From the NCBI GenBank assembly GCA_964518645.1, contig CAZFGL010000142.1:1-5563 (forward strand): 5,563 nucleotides of DNA. Reading direction: 5' to 3'. Source of the stretch: HGM13006 sp964518645. Lineage in GTDB: Bacteria; Bacillota; Clostridia; Oscillospirales; Oscillospiraceae. This document shows positions 1 through 5,563 of the stretch, piece after piece; position 1 is the first letter of the stretch, and each line of letters begins with the position of its first letter. Below the pieces are notes generated by a model that made no database searches, was not told where the DNA came from, and worked only from the letters and a program-made list of their open reading frames with translations. The translations under genes and the position numbers were made by a program.

Positions 1-2
1 TA

Positions 3-35
3 TTGATATATTTCCGGTCACACCGGTGATATAAA
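3..35 (+). promoter_or_regulatory. Tentative promoter with a palindrome in its spacer
   Basis: A TTGATA box (3-8, 5 of 6 to the sigma-70/sigma-A -35 consensus) is followed by TATAAA (30-35, 5 of 6 to the -10 consensus) preceded by an extended -10 TG at 27-28. The spacer is about 21 bases, longer than the usual 17, and contains the palindrome CCGGT-CAC-ACCGG (14-26). If real, transcription would start near 42 and give a leader of only about 16 bases before the TTG start of the binding-protein gene. The true promoter may equally lie upstream of the window, with the palindrome being only a small hairpin or operator. Confidence 0.25.
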
Positions 36-47
36 TATTTGAAAGAT

Positions 48-52
48 GGTGA
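48..52 (+). promoter_or_regulatory. Ribosome binding site deciding a TTG start
   Basis: GGTGA matches the 3' part of the AGGAGGTGA Shine-Dalgarno sequence and ends five bases before TTG at 58. The in-frame ATG at 46 overlaps this site. Its nearest other candidate, GGTGAT at 25-30, lies 15 bases away, which is too far. This favours initiation at TTG 58, giving a lipoprotein signal that begins MKKFLAML, although ATG 46 cannot be excluded. Confidence 0.45.
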
Positions 53-57
53 GTATT

Positions 58-1824
58 TTGAAAAAATTTCTCGCGATGCTGCTTGCTCTTTGCATGCTTC
101 TCGGCCTGATGGCCGGTTGTGGCAATGACGCTGCCGGCAGCGTCTCTTCTGCTGCAGCAGAAGAGAATGAGTCTGTGGCTACCGAAGCTCCCGAGGCTGC
201 TACCGAGGAAGCTGCGTCCGCAGCTGAGGAAGGCTCCGTAGTGGAAGAGGCCGGCGAGGCTGTTGCTGCTGAAGGCCCCACTGCTCATGCAATTGATGTG
301 TTCGGTATTGAGGAGGCTCCCGAAGAGGTTTCCTATCCTCTGGATACTGATGCCACTCTGGAACTGATGGCTACCTTCCCCGATCCTCTGTTCGCTTCTT
401 ATCCCAATGGTATGGCTGACTGCCAGATCTACATTGAGGCTGAGAAGGCTACCGGCGTGAAGATGGAGTACAATCCTCTGTCCACCTCTGCTTCCGCTGA
501 GCAGTTCAACATCATCATGGCTTCCGGTTCCTATCCTGACCTGATCGGCTGGGGTCTGAACTATGCTACCGGCGATGACGCTGCTGTAGAAGAAGAGATC
601 TACATGGATCTGACCGAAGAGATCGCTAAGTATGCTCCTAACTACTGGAAGATCCTGTCCTCCGACGATGAGCTGCTGGATACCGCAATCACCGATGGCG
701 GTTATATCACCGGCTTCCACGCTGTCCGTACCGAGGAGTCCCTTGGTAAGGCCGGTCTGGTAATCCGTACTGACCTGCTGGAAGAGGCTGGTCTGGACAA
801 GCCCTACACCATCGACGAGTTCGATGAGGTTCTGGCTACCTTTAAGAGCATGGGCCTTGAGCAGCCTCTGATGATGCTGGCTCCCGGCGCAATTCAGGAC
901 AACTGGCTGGCTGCTGCCTATGACGTTGCTGCTTTCTGTAACTCCTTCCCCCAGTCCGTAGCTCCCACCTTCGTTCAGGACGGTGAGATCAAGTTCGGTC
1001 CCCTGGAGGACGGCTTCAAGGAGTATATCCTGAAGGTTAAGGAGTGGTTCGACAAGGGTTACATCCACTCTGACTTTATCACCCTGAACTCCAACTGGAA
1101 CGGCCCCGACTATGCAAACGCCATCACCGGTGGCGAGGCTGGTATCTTCTATGCTGACTGGGGCAACCTGGGCGGCTACATCGAAGGCTCCGAGATTGAG
1201 GGCTTTGATGTTGAGGCTACCTACGACATGCATGCTTCCGAGGATTCCATCAACCACTTTGCACAGTTCACCAAGAAGTCCGTGGGCAACGGCTTCCACA
1301 TCACCACCGACTGTGAGGATGTTGAGCTGGCATGCCGCTGGGGCGACTGGTGGTACACCGAGGAAGGCTCCCTGCTGGCAAACTACGGCGTTGAGGGCGT
1401 TTCCTTCGAGTATGTTGACGGCACTCCCAAGTTCACCGAGACTGTTACCGATGCTCCCGAGGGCATGCGTGACGCTCTGCTGATCTATGCTTCCAACGAC
1501 ACCATCTGCTGCGTGATCGATCCCGATGCTGTTGCATCCGGCTACTCCGAGGTTGACAAGGCTGCTCCCGAGATCTGGGCAAACGGCATGGACGACGCTT
1601 ATGTGATCCCCTCCACCGTTTCTCTGTCTGCTGATGAGACCACTGAGGCAACCACCATCTATTCCGACATCCAGACTCTGTGCATGGAGTCCATCGCCAA
1701 GTTCATCAACGGCGACAAGTCCATGGACGAGTATGATGCTTTTGTTGAGAACATCATTTCTCTGAACATCGAGGATTACCTCGAGATCTACCAGGGCGCA
1801 TATGACCGCGCTATGGGCAACTAA
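58..1824 (+). CDS. Extracellular solute-binding lipoprotein (family 1, YtcQ/LplA-like)
   Basis: Predicted membrane-anchored substrate-capture subunit of an ABC importer, probably for an oligosaccharide; the ligand cannot be read from sequence. From TTG 58 it is 588 residues (592 from ATG 46). The start has a basic KK, a hydrophobic segment and a lipobox LMAGC, with the lipidated Cys at residue 21 (25 from ATG 46). An Ala/Glu-rich, very acidic linker of about 50 residues follows, then a type 2 periplasmic-binding fold. Family-like features (numbered from ATG 46) are the early ASGSYPDL stretch (159-166), YGVEGVSFEY (447-456) and a C-terminal AKFINGDKSMDEYDAF...IYQGAYDRAMGN. Length fits the large 500-600 residue members of this group. 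The gene stands alone before a terminator, with no permease or ATPase downstream. Codon use is strongly biased, suggesting high expression. The family call is firm; the substrate and exact start are not. Confidence 0.93.
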   Translation: MKKFLAMLLALCMLLGLMAGCGNDAAGSVSSAAAEENESVATEAPEAATEEAASAAEEGSVVEEAGEAVAAEGPTAHAIDVFGIEEAPEEVSYPLDTDATLELMATFPDPLFASYPNGMADCQIYIEAEKATGVKMEYNPLSTSASAEQFNIIMASGSYPDLIGWGLNYATGDDAAVEEEIYMDLTEEIAKYAPNYWKILSSDDELLDTAITDGGYITGFHAVRTEESLGKAGLVIRTDLLEEAGLDKPYTIDEFDEVLATFKSMGLEQPLMMLAPGAIQDNWLAAAYDVAAFCNSFPQSVAPTFVQDGEIKFGPLEDGFKEYILKVKEWFDKGYIHSDFITLNSNWNGPDYANAITGGEAGIFYADWGNLGGYIEGSEIEGFDVEATYDMHASEDSINHFAQFTKKSVGNGFHITTDCEDVELACRWGDWWYTEEGSLLANYGVEGVSFEYVDGTPKFTETVTDAPEGMRDALLIYASNDTICCVIDPDAVASGYSEVDKAAPEIWANGMDDAYVIPSTVSLSADETTEATTIYSDIQTLCMESIAKFINGDKSMDEYDAFVENIISLNIEDYLEIYQGAYDRAMGN

Positions 1825-1839
1825 GATTCTCTGAATCGC

Positions 1840-1873
1840 ATCCCCCGGAATCTGCGGATTCCGGGGGATTTTT
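1840..1873 (+). terminator. Intrinsic terminator of the solute-binding protein gene
   Basis: A perfect inverted repeat has left arm 1840-1852 (ATCCCCCGGAATC) and right arm 1857-1869, with a four-base loop TGCG (1853-1856). It runs directly into five T (1869-1873), 15 bases after the TAA stop. The 13-bp GC-rich stem plus U-tract is a classic Rho-independent terminator on the + strand, and it separates the binding-protein gene from feoAB. Confidence 0.94.
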
Positions 1874-1906
1874 GCACCTTCCCGGGAGATCGTTCATAGG
1901 CTGATT

Positions 1907-1927
1907 CGCGCCCCCAAAGGGGCAGCG
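1907..1927 (+). other. Small GC-rich hairpin just upstream of the feoA ribosome site
   Basis: CGC-GCCCC (1907-1914) can pair with GGGGC-A-GCG (1919-1927), with loop CAAA and a single bulged A at 1924. It ends five bases before the feoA Shine-Dalgarno sequence and has no U-tract, so it is not a terminator. It could affect translation initiation or transcript stability, or be fortuitous in GC-rich DNA. No convincing promoter or Fur-like box was recognised between 1874 and 1945. Confidence 0.3.
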
Positions 1928-1931
1928 GGGG

Positions 1932-1937
1932 AAGGAG
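1932..1937 (+). promoter_or_regulatory. Ribosome binding site of feoA
   Basis: AAGGAG lies eight bases before ATG 1946. The in-frame GTG at 1937 overlaps the last base of this site and so cannot use it. The site therefore fixes the start at ATG 1946 rather than GTG 1937. Confidence 0.8.
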
Positions 1938-1945
1938 TGAGCATT

Positions 1946-2179
1946 ATGAAGCTGTCGGTGCTTTCCGGACTTGCGCCGGGGAAATGTGCCGTCATTGTGG
2001 ATAATAACTGTCAGGAGGCTCTGAAAGAACGGCTGGAGGATCTGGGGATGATTCCGGGAGCCAGGATCACCTGCCTCCATCGAAGTCCGGCGGGCTCTCC
2101 AGGGGCTTATGACGTTCAGGGGGCTGTGATCGCCCTGCGCCGGGGAGATGCCAGCCGGATATGGGTGGAGGGGGTGTGA
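1946..2179 (+). CDS. feoA: Ferrous iron transport protein A (FeoA, SH3-like)
   Basis: Small cytoplasmic partner of the FeoB Fe(II) transporter; FeoA is needed for Feo uptake and is thought to bind or modulate FeoB. The 77-residue product has the single SH3-like FeoA pattern: an N-terminal hydrophobic segment with LAPGK (9-13), the helix ERLEDLGMIPGARI (28-41), SPAGSPGAYDVQG (47-59) and the final strand pair IALRRGDASRIWV (62-74). Length is typical of a free-standing FeoA (about 75-80 residues). ATG 1946 was chosen because AAGGAG sits eight bases upstream. Its TGA stop overlaps the ATG of feoB by one base (TGATG), so the two are almost surely co-transcribed and translationally coupled. It contains three cysteines (14, 22, 43) with no evident metal-site spacing. 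No FeoC-like gene is present. Confidence 0.93.
   Translation: MKLSVLSGLAPGKCAVIVDNNCQEALKERLEDLGMIPGARITCLHRSPAGSPGAYDVQGAVIALRRGDASRIWVEGV
2167..2171 (+). promoter_or_regulatory. Ribosome binding site of feoB inside the feoA end
   Basis: GGAGG, within the last codons of feoA, lies seven bases before ATG 2179. It supports that ATG over the in-frame ATG at 2161, which would add a glycine-rich six-residue lead (MGGGGV) not expected ahead of the GTPase P-loop strand and would itself overlap the ribosome site. Confidence 0.7.
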
Positions 2180-3981
2180 TGGAGGCAAAACGGGTGCTGC
2201 TGGTGGGAAACCCCAATGTGGGAAAATCCACCGTGTTCAATGGCCTCACGGGACTGCATCAGCACACAGGCAACTGGCCGGGGAAAACGGTGGCGGTGGC
2301 AGAGGGACGGTACAGCTATAAGGGGAGGGAGTATATCCTGACGGATCTGCCGGGGCTTTATTCTCTGGATGCCCGCTCTCAGGAGGAACAGACTGCATCC
2401 GCAGAAATCCGGCAGGGGGAAAAAGACTGCGTTGTGGTGGTCTGCGACGGAACATGCCTGAAACGGAATCTGATTCTGGTGTATCAGGTGCTGGAGCAGA
2501 CGGAAAACGTGGTGGTGCTGGTGAATCTGCTGGACGAGGCAAAGCGTCGGGGCATCACGGTGGATGTGAAAAAGCTGACAGGGCTTCTGGGGGTTCCGGT
2601 GATCCCCGGTGCGGCAGGGAGAGGCGAGGGACTGGAACAGCTGAAGGAGGCTGTCCGGATGATTTCGGATGGTTATGGGGCGAAGGGATGCCGGTTTGGG
2701 AGCATGACCCGCCGTCAGCGGGTTCGTCTGGCAGAGGAGACTGCGGAGCAGGTAGTGGCCGGCACAGACCGGGGGAGAAGCTGGATCCTGATGTGGGATC
2801 GAATTCTGACAGGGCGCAAGACCGGGATCCCGGTTATGATTCTGGGGCTGTTTATGCTTCTGTGGGTGACCGTTGCCGGGGCGAATATCCCATCGGAGTG
2901 GCTCTGGCGGGGAGTTCTGTGGATCTATTCCGGAGGGGAAAAGATTCTTTCCGGCTGGGGCGCACCATGGTGGCTGTCAGGTGCGATGCTGGATGGAATG
3001 CTGTTGACTGCGGGACGGGTGATCTCTGTGATGCTTCCGCCCATGGCCATTTTCTTCCCGCTGTTTACCCTGTTGGAGGATCTGGGATATTTGCCACGGG
3101 TGGCGTATAATCTGGATCACTGCTTTGAACGGGCCGGAGGCTGTGGAAAAATGGGACTGATCATGTGCATGGGGTTGGGATGTAATGCGGTGGGGGTGAC
3201 CGGGGCAAGGATCATTGACGGCCAGCGGGAACGGATCCTTGGAGTGATTACAAACAATCTGATGCCCTGTAATGGTCGGTTCGGAGGACTGATCCTGCTG
3301 CTTTCCGGTTTTATTCTTCCCCAGGAGAGTGGACTTGTGGCGCTGGGGCTGCTTGGATTGCTGGTTCTCAGCTTTATTGCCACGATGATCGCATCTAAAA
3401 TCCTGTGTGCGACGATACTCCGGGGAATGCCGTCGGGGTTTGTGCTGGAACTGCCGCCCTATCGGAGGCCCCGGGTGATGCAGGTGCTTGTACGCTCTCT
3501 GCTGGACAGAACTCTTCTGGTGCTGGGCAGGGCAGCAGTTGTGGCGTTTCCGGCGGGGCTTGTCCTGTGGGGAATGAGCCAGCTGAGCCTTGGGGGTGAA
3601 CCGCTGCTGATGCATATGGCCGGATGGCTTGATCCGGTGGCTGGCATCTTCGGGCTGAACGGTGTGATTCTGCTGGCCTTTTTGCTGGGGACACCGGCAA
3701 ACGAAATCGTTCTTCCAATGGTGCTGCTGATCCTGTCAGGAAGCTTCGGGTACGCCGGGGAATCTCTCCTGCCGGGACTGGTGCAGGCAGGGATGGATAT
3801 GCAGACAGCCCTGTGTACAGCAATGCTGTTTCTGTTCCACTGGCCCTGTGCCACTACGATTCTGACGATCGTTCAGGAGACCAGAAACGTCCGCTGGATC
3901 GTGCTGGGGATTTTGTTGCCGACTGCAATGGGATTGGCAGGCTGCCTGTGCCTGCGGCTTATCTTTCTCCTTCTTGGATAA
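2179..3981 (+). CDS. feoB: Ferrous iron transporter B (FeoB), short CNGRF-type
   Basis: Inner-membrane Fe(II) importer with an N-terminal GTPase. In the 600-residue product, G1 is GNPNVGKS (10-17), the switch I region NWPGKTV holds the expected Thr37, G3 is DLPG (56-59), G4 is NLLD (116-119) and G5 is near GAAGRGEGL (144-152). A short helical linker leads to the first membrane segment (about 216-236), and roughly eight hydrophobic segments follow to the end. Two gate regions are seen: GCNAVGVTGARIIDGQRER...PCNGRFGG (334-370) and GTPANEIVLP (504-513), then FHWPCATT (553-560). E. coli FeoB is 773 residues; the shortening here comes from a reduced helical domain after G5, loss of the long insert before the last PC motif, and no C-terminal tail. 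The gene is coupled to feoA. It is rich in CGG, GGG and GGA codons, unlike both flanking genes. FeoB membership is firm. Fe(II) is the likely ion, but some secondary FeoB paralogs handle Mn(II). Confidence 0.95.
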   Translation: MEAKRVLLVGNPNVGKSTVFNGLTGLHQHTGNWPGKTVAVAEGRYSYKGREYILTDLPGLYSLDARSQEEQTASAEIRQGEKDCVVVVCDGTCLKRNLILVYQVLEQTENVVVLVNLLDEAKRRGITVDVKKLTGLLGVPVIPGAAGRGEGLEQLKEAVRMISDGYGAKGCRFGSMTRRQRVRLAEETAEQVVAGTDRGRSWILMWDRILTGRKTGIPVMILGLFMLLWVTVAGANIPSEWLWRGVLWIYSGGEKILSGWGAPWWLSGAMLDGMLLTAGRVISVMLPPMAIFFPLFTLLEDLGYLPRVAYNLDHCFERAGGCGKMGLIMCMGLGCNAVGVTGARIIDGQRERILGVITNNLMPCNGRFGGLILLLSGFILPQESGLVALGLLGLLVLSFIATMIASKILCATILRGMPSGFVLELPPYRRPRVMQVLVRSLLDRTLLVLGRAAVVAFPAGLVLWGMSQLSLGGEPLLMHMAGWLDPVAGIFGLNGVILLAFLLGTPANEIVLPMVLLILSGSFGYAGESLLPGLVQAGMDMQTALCTAMLFLFHWPCATTILTIVQETRNVRWIVLGILLPTAMGLAGCLCLRLIFLLLG

Positions 3982-4011
3982 AAAAGCAGACCGCCCCGAA
4001 GGACGGTCTGC
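3980..4011 (-). terminator. Intrinsic terminator of the minus-strand flavoenzyme gene
   Basis: Read on the minus strand, GCAGACCGTCC pairs with GGGCGGTCTGC around a UUCG loop closed by C-G, giving an 11-bp stem with one G-U wobble (4003/3994), followed by six U (3985-3980). Read on the plus strand, that pair becomes an A/C mismatch and no U-run follows. The element is therefore built for the minus-strand gene, whose stop lies 11 bases away. Its U-tract overlaps the feoB TAA stop. Confidence 0.92.
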
Positions 4012-4022
4012 AAATCGTAATA

Positions 4023-5563
4023 TCAGATTCTCATTGCGGCAGCATAAGCGGAACGGGTGGCGGTCTGGACATTACCGGAGCCCTCGTTGTCCCCAATGAT
4101 GATGAAGGTGTCAACCACGTCAGCGAAGGTGATCGCCTCGTCCTGTGCGGCCTCCATGCCACCACAGGCGACGATGGAATCGCAGGTGATGGTATGGCTC
4201 TCGCCCTTCTTGTCGGTGTACGTGACAGCACCGGGGGCTACAGCGGTGGTGGTAGCCCGCTTGATGGCAGTCAGGTTGGGCATCTTTGCCCAGGCATCTG
4301 CAAACATGGAGTAGTAATGAACACGATCAGCCTCAGCAGCAAACTTTCTCTGACGGGAGAGAATGGTGACCTCGTGGCCGGTCTCTGCCAGATACATGGC
4401 AGTCTCCATGCCGATCTCACCGCCACCGATGACGACCACATTCTTGCCCAGTTCTTCGGTCTTGCCGTAAACCTCAATGGGGTTGTAAACACCGGAAACA
4501 GGAGCACCGTTTTCGTTCAGCAGACCGGGAACCGGGGGGAACTTGGGGGTGGCACCCAGTGCGGCGATCACTGCGTCAAACTCTTCTTCAGCGATCATTT
4601 CCGGCGTAGCGGTGGTGTTCATCTTGACTTCAACGGGATATTTCTTCAACTGTGCGATAAGATAATCCTTGTAATCCCGGAGGGGCCACTTGAAGCTGGA
4701 GAAATCTGCGTGGAGCAGCTGACCGCCCAGCTTGTCAGACTTCTCATACAGGGTGACGCTGTGACCACGGTCACAGAGATACAGTGCAGCACGCATGCCG
4801 GCACAGCCACCGCCAATGACGGCCACCTTCTTCGGGGTGGTGGCATCAGGAATCAGTGCGCCCAGCTTGTGCTGGATTCCAATTTCAGGGTTTACGGTAC
4901 ACACGGACTTCCAGGGGCCCTGCATGCCCAGACCATGACAGCGGTTGCAGCGGACACAGGGAACGACGTCCTCACCGCGGCCTTCCAGCATCTTTTCGCC
5001 GTAGTGGCTGTCGCAGATGAATGCACGGCCAACGCCCACCATATCGGTCTTGCCGGAGGCGATGTAGGCTTCGATATCGTCAAGATCCTGGAAACCGCCG
5101 ATGGGTGCAGTGATGATCTTTGCGCCGGATGCCTTGATGGCGGCAGCGTACTGAAGGGTCAGAGGATCGTGGGGCTGGGAGTTGAAGCCGGTGGGATGGG
5201 CAAGGTCGCCGTCTCCTGCACGGAGCTGGAGAATGTCGATATAGCCCTCAGCCAGCTTTGCAAAGGTCACAATATCCTCAATGGTAAGGCCACCCTCTTC
5301 CTCGCCGGAAACCTGCATCTCGACAATAAAGTCCTTGCCGAAAGCTTCCTTCATGGCCTTGGCGACCATAATGGGGAACTTGGCACGGTTTTCTATGGAA
5401 CCGCCGAACTCGTCGGTACGCTTGTTATACTTGGGGGAGAGAAATTTACTGAGCAGTGTTGCGCCATAGGAGGCGTGGATAGAACAGCCGTCGTAGCCTA
5501 CGCCCTTGTAATAGCGCATCTTGTCGGTGAGTTCCTTGATATACTGCTGCATCTGCTCGGGAC
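4023..5563 (-). CDS. FMN/[4Fe-4S]/FAD oxidoreductase, old yellow enzyme/dienoyl-CoA reductase family (5' partial)
   Basis: Likely cytoplasmic ene-reductase-type enzyme passing NAD(P)H electrons via FAD and a [4Fe-4S] cluster to FMN; the substrate is unknown. The frame stays open through the right edge, so roughly 130-150 N-terminal residues are missing from the usual 640-680. Numbered from the first Met in the window (5552): the TIM-barrel half has GYDGCSIHASYG (19-30) and FLSPKYNKRTDEFGGSIENR (37-56); the FMN-phosphate region is about 146-178; cluster ligands are Cys199, 202, 205 and 218; the first dinucleotide fold has VIGGGCAG (245-252) and GGQLL; the second has VVIGGGEIGMETA (373-385); the end is IIIGDNEGSGNVQTATRSAY. 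FadH, BaiCD/BaiH, enoate reductase and trimethylamine dehydrogenase share this layout, and nothing here picks one. The TGA stop lies just before its own terminator. The gene is convergent with feoB, and its promoter is outside the window. Codon use suggests good expression. Confidence 0.93.
   Translation of the reverse strand, partial: PEQMQQYIKELTDKMRYYKGVGYDGCSIHASYGATLLSKFLSPKYNKRTDEFGGSIENRAKFPIMVAKAMKEAFGKDFIVEMQVSGEEEGGLTIEDIVTFAKLAEGYIDILQLRAGDGDLAHPTGFNSQPHDPLTLQYAAAIKASGAKIITAPIGGFQDLDDIEAYIASGKTDMVGVGRAFICDSHYGEKMLEGRGEDVVPCVRCNRCHGLGMQGPWKSVCTVNPEIGIQHKLGALIPDATTPKKVAVIGGGCAGMRAALYLCDRGHSVTLYEKSDKLGGQLLHADFSSFKWPLRDYKDYLIAQLKKYPVEVKMNTTATPEMIAEEEFDAVIAALGATPKFPPVPGLLNENGAPVSGVYNPIEVYGKTEELGKNVVVIGGGEIGMETAMYLAETGHEVTILSRQRKFAAEADRVHYYSMFADAWAKMPNLTAIKRATTTAVAPGAVTYTDKKGESHTITCDSIVACGGMEAAQDEAITFADVVDTFIIIGDNEGSGNVQTATRSAYAAAMRI

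Noticed and set aside
1112..1483. Plus-strand frame inside the solute-binding protein gene
   Set aside because: It is an out-of-frame reading of strongly biased codons of the real gene; the protein is low-complexity Ser/Pro/Thr/Arg.
1872..1900. Possible feoAB promoter (TTGCAC ... TAGGCT)
   Set aside because: Each box matches only about half of the consensus and the -35 overlaps the terminator U-tract, so it is not supportable.
1937..1945. GTG 1937 as the feoA start
   Set aside because: It overlaps the AAGGAG site, which is correctly spaced for ATG 1946; the three added residues are not part of the FeoA fold.
1811..2188. Minus-strand frame spanning the terminator and feoA
   Set aside because: It runs through the terminator hairpin and the feoA coding region, has no family resemblance, and is rich in Pro, Ser and His; treated as a shadow.
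2454..3110. Long plus-strand open frame overlapping feoB
   Set aside because: It lies wholly inside feoB in another frame. Its product is Gly/Arg/Ser-rich without any recognisable fold, as expected from a G-rich coding sequence read out of frame.
2977..3615. 212-residue minus-strand open frame antisense to feoB
   Set aside because: Its His/Gln/Pro/Arg-rich composition is typical of the reverse complement of a membrane protein gene, and feoB motifs explain the same DNA.
3986..4011. Plus-strand terminator for feoB
   Set aside because: On the plus strand the stem has an A/C mismatch and is followed by AAATCG rather than a U-run; assigned to the minus strand.
4023..5563. Naming the flavoenzyme fadH, baiCD or enoate reductase
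   Set aside because: The shared domain layout does not fix the substrate, and the active-site and cluster motifs differ from those I recall for FadH.
1..5563. CRISPR, tRNA, rRNA, insertion sequence, phage or toxin-antitoxin elements
   Set aside because: No direct-repeat array, RNA gene signature, transposase motif or terminal inverted repeats were seen; nearly the whole window is accounted for by four conventional genes.

Overview
The window looks like ordinary chromosomal DNA from an anaerobic Clostridia-type Firmicute, probably a gut member of the Oscillospiraceae or Lachnospiraceae. This assignment is an inference from three things: the YtcQ/LplA-type sugar-binding lipoprotein, the short CNGRF/HWPC-type FeoB, and an iron-sulfur flavoenzyme of the old yellow enzyme type found in anaerobes. 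No RNA gene, mobile element, CRISPR array, phage gene or attachment site is visible.

Layout. (1) Positions 1-57 are a short AT-rich leader with a small palindrome and a tentative promoter. (2) Positions 58-1824 (+) encode a solute-binding lipoprotein, closed by a textbook intrinsic terminator at 1840-1873. No permease or ATPase gene follows, so its transporter partners lie upstream of the window or elsewhere. (3) Positions 1946-3981 (+) hold a two-gene ferrous iron uptake operon, feoA then feoB. The stop of feoA and the start of feoB share one base (TGATG), which suggests translational coupling. (4) A terminator at 3980-4011 serves the minus strand and touches the feoB stop codon. (5) Positions 4023-5563 (-) are the C-terminal part of an FMN/[4Fe-4S]/FAD ene-reductase-like enzyme whose N-terminus lies beyond the right edge.

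How the genes relate. The three units look independently transcribed: carbohydrate (or other solute) capture, Fe(II) uptake, and a redox enzyme that needs iron for its cluster. A functional link between iron uptake and the flavoenzyme is possible but is not shown by the sequence, because they are convergent. Codon choice differs visibly. The binding protein and the flavoenzyme use a narrow set of codons (Arg CGT/CGC, Gly GGC/GGT), while feoAB uses many CGG, GGG and GGA codons. This fits strong expression of the outer genes and weaker expression or a different history for feoAB.

I found no convincing evidence of a previously undescribed system. The points most worth a second look are the non-canonical motifs in FeoB, the substrate-site motif and cluster spacing of the flavoenzyme, the strand-specific terminator at the convergent junction, and the unusual start of the first gene.
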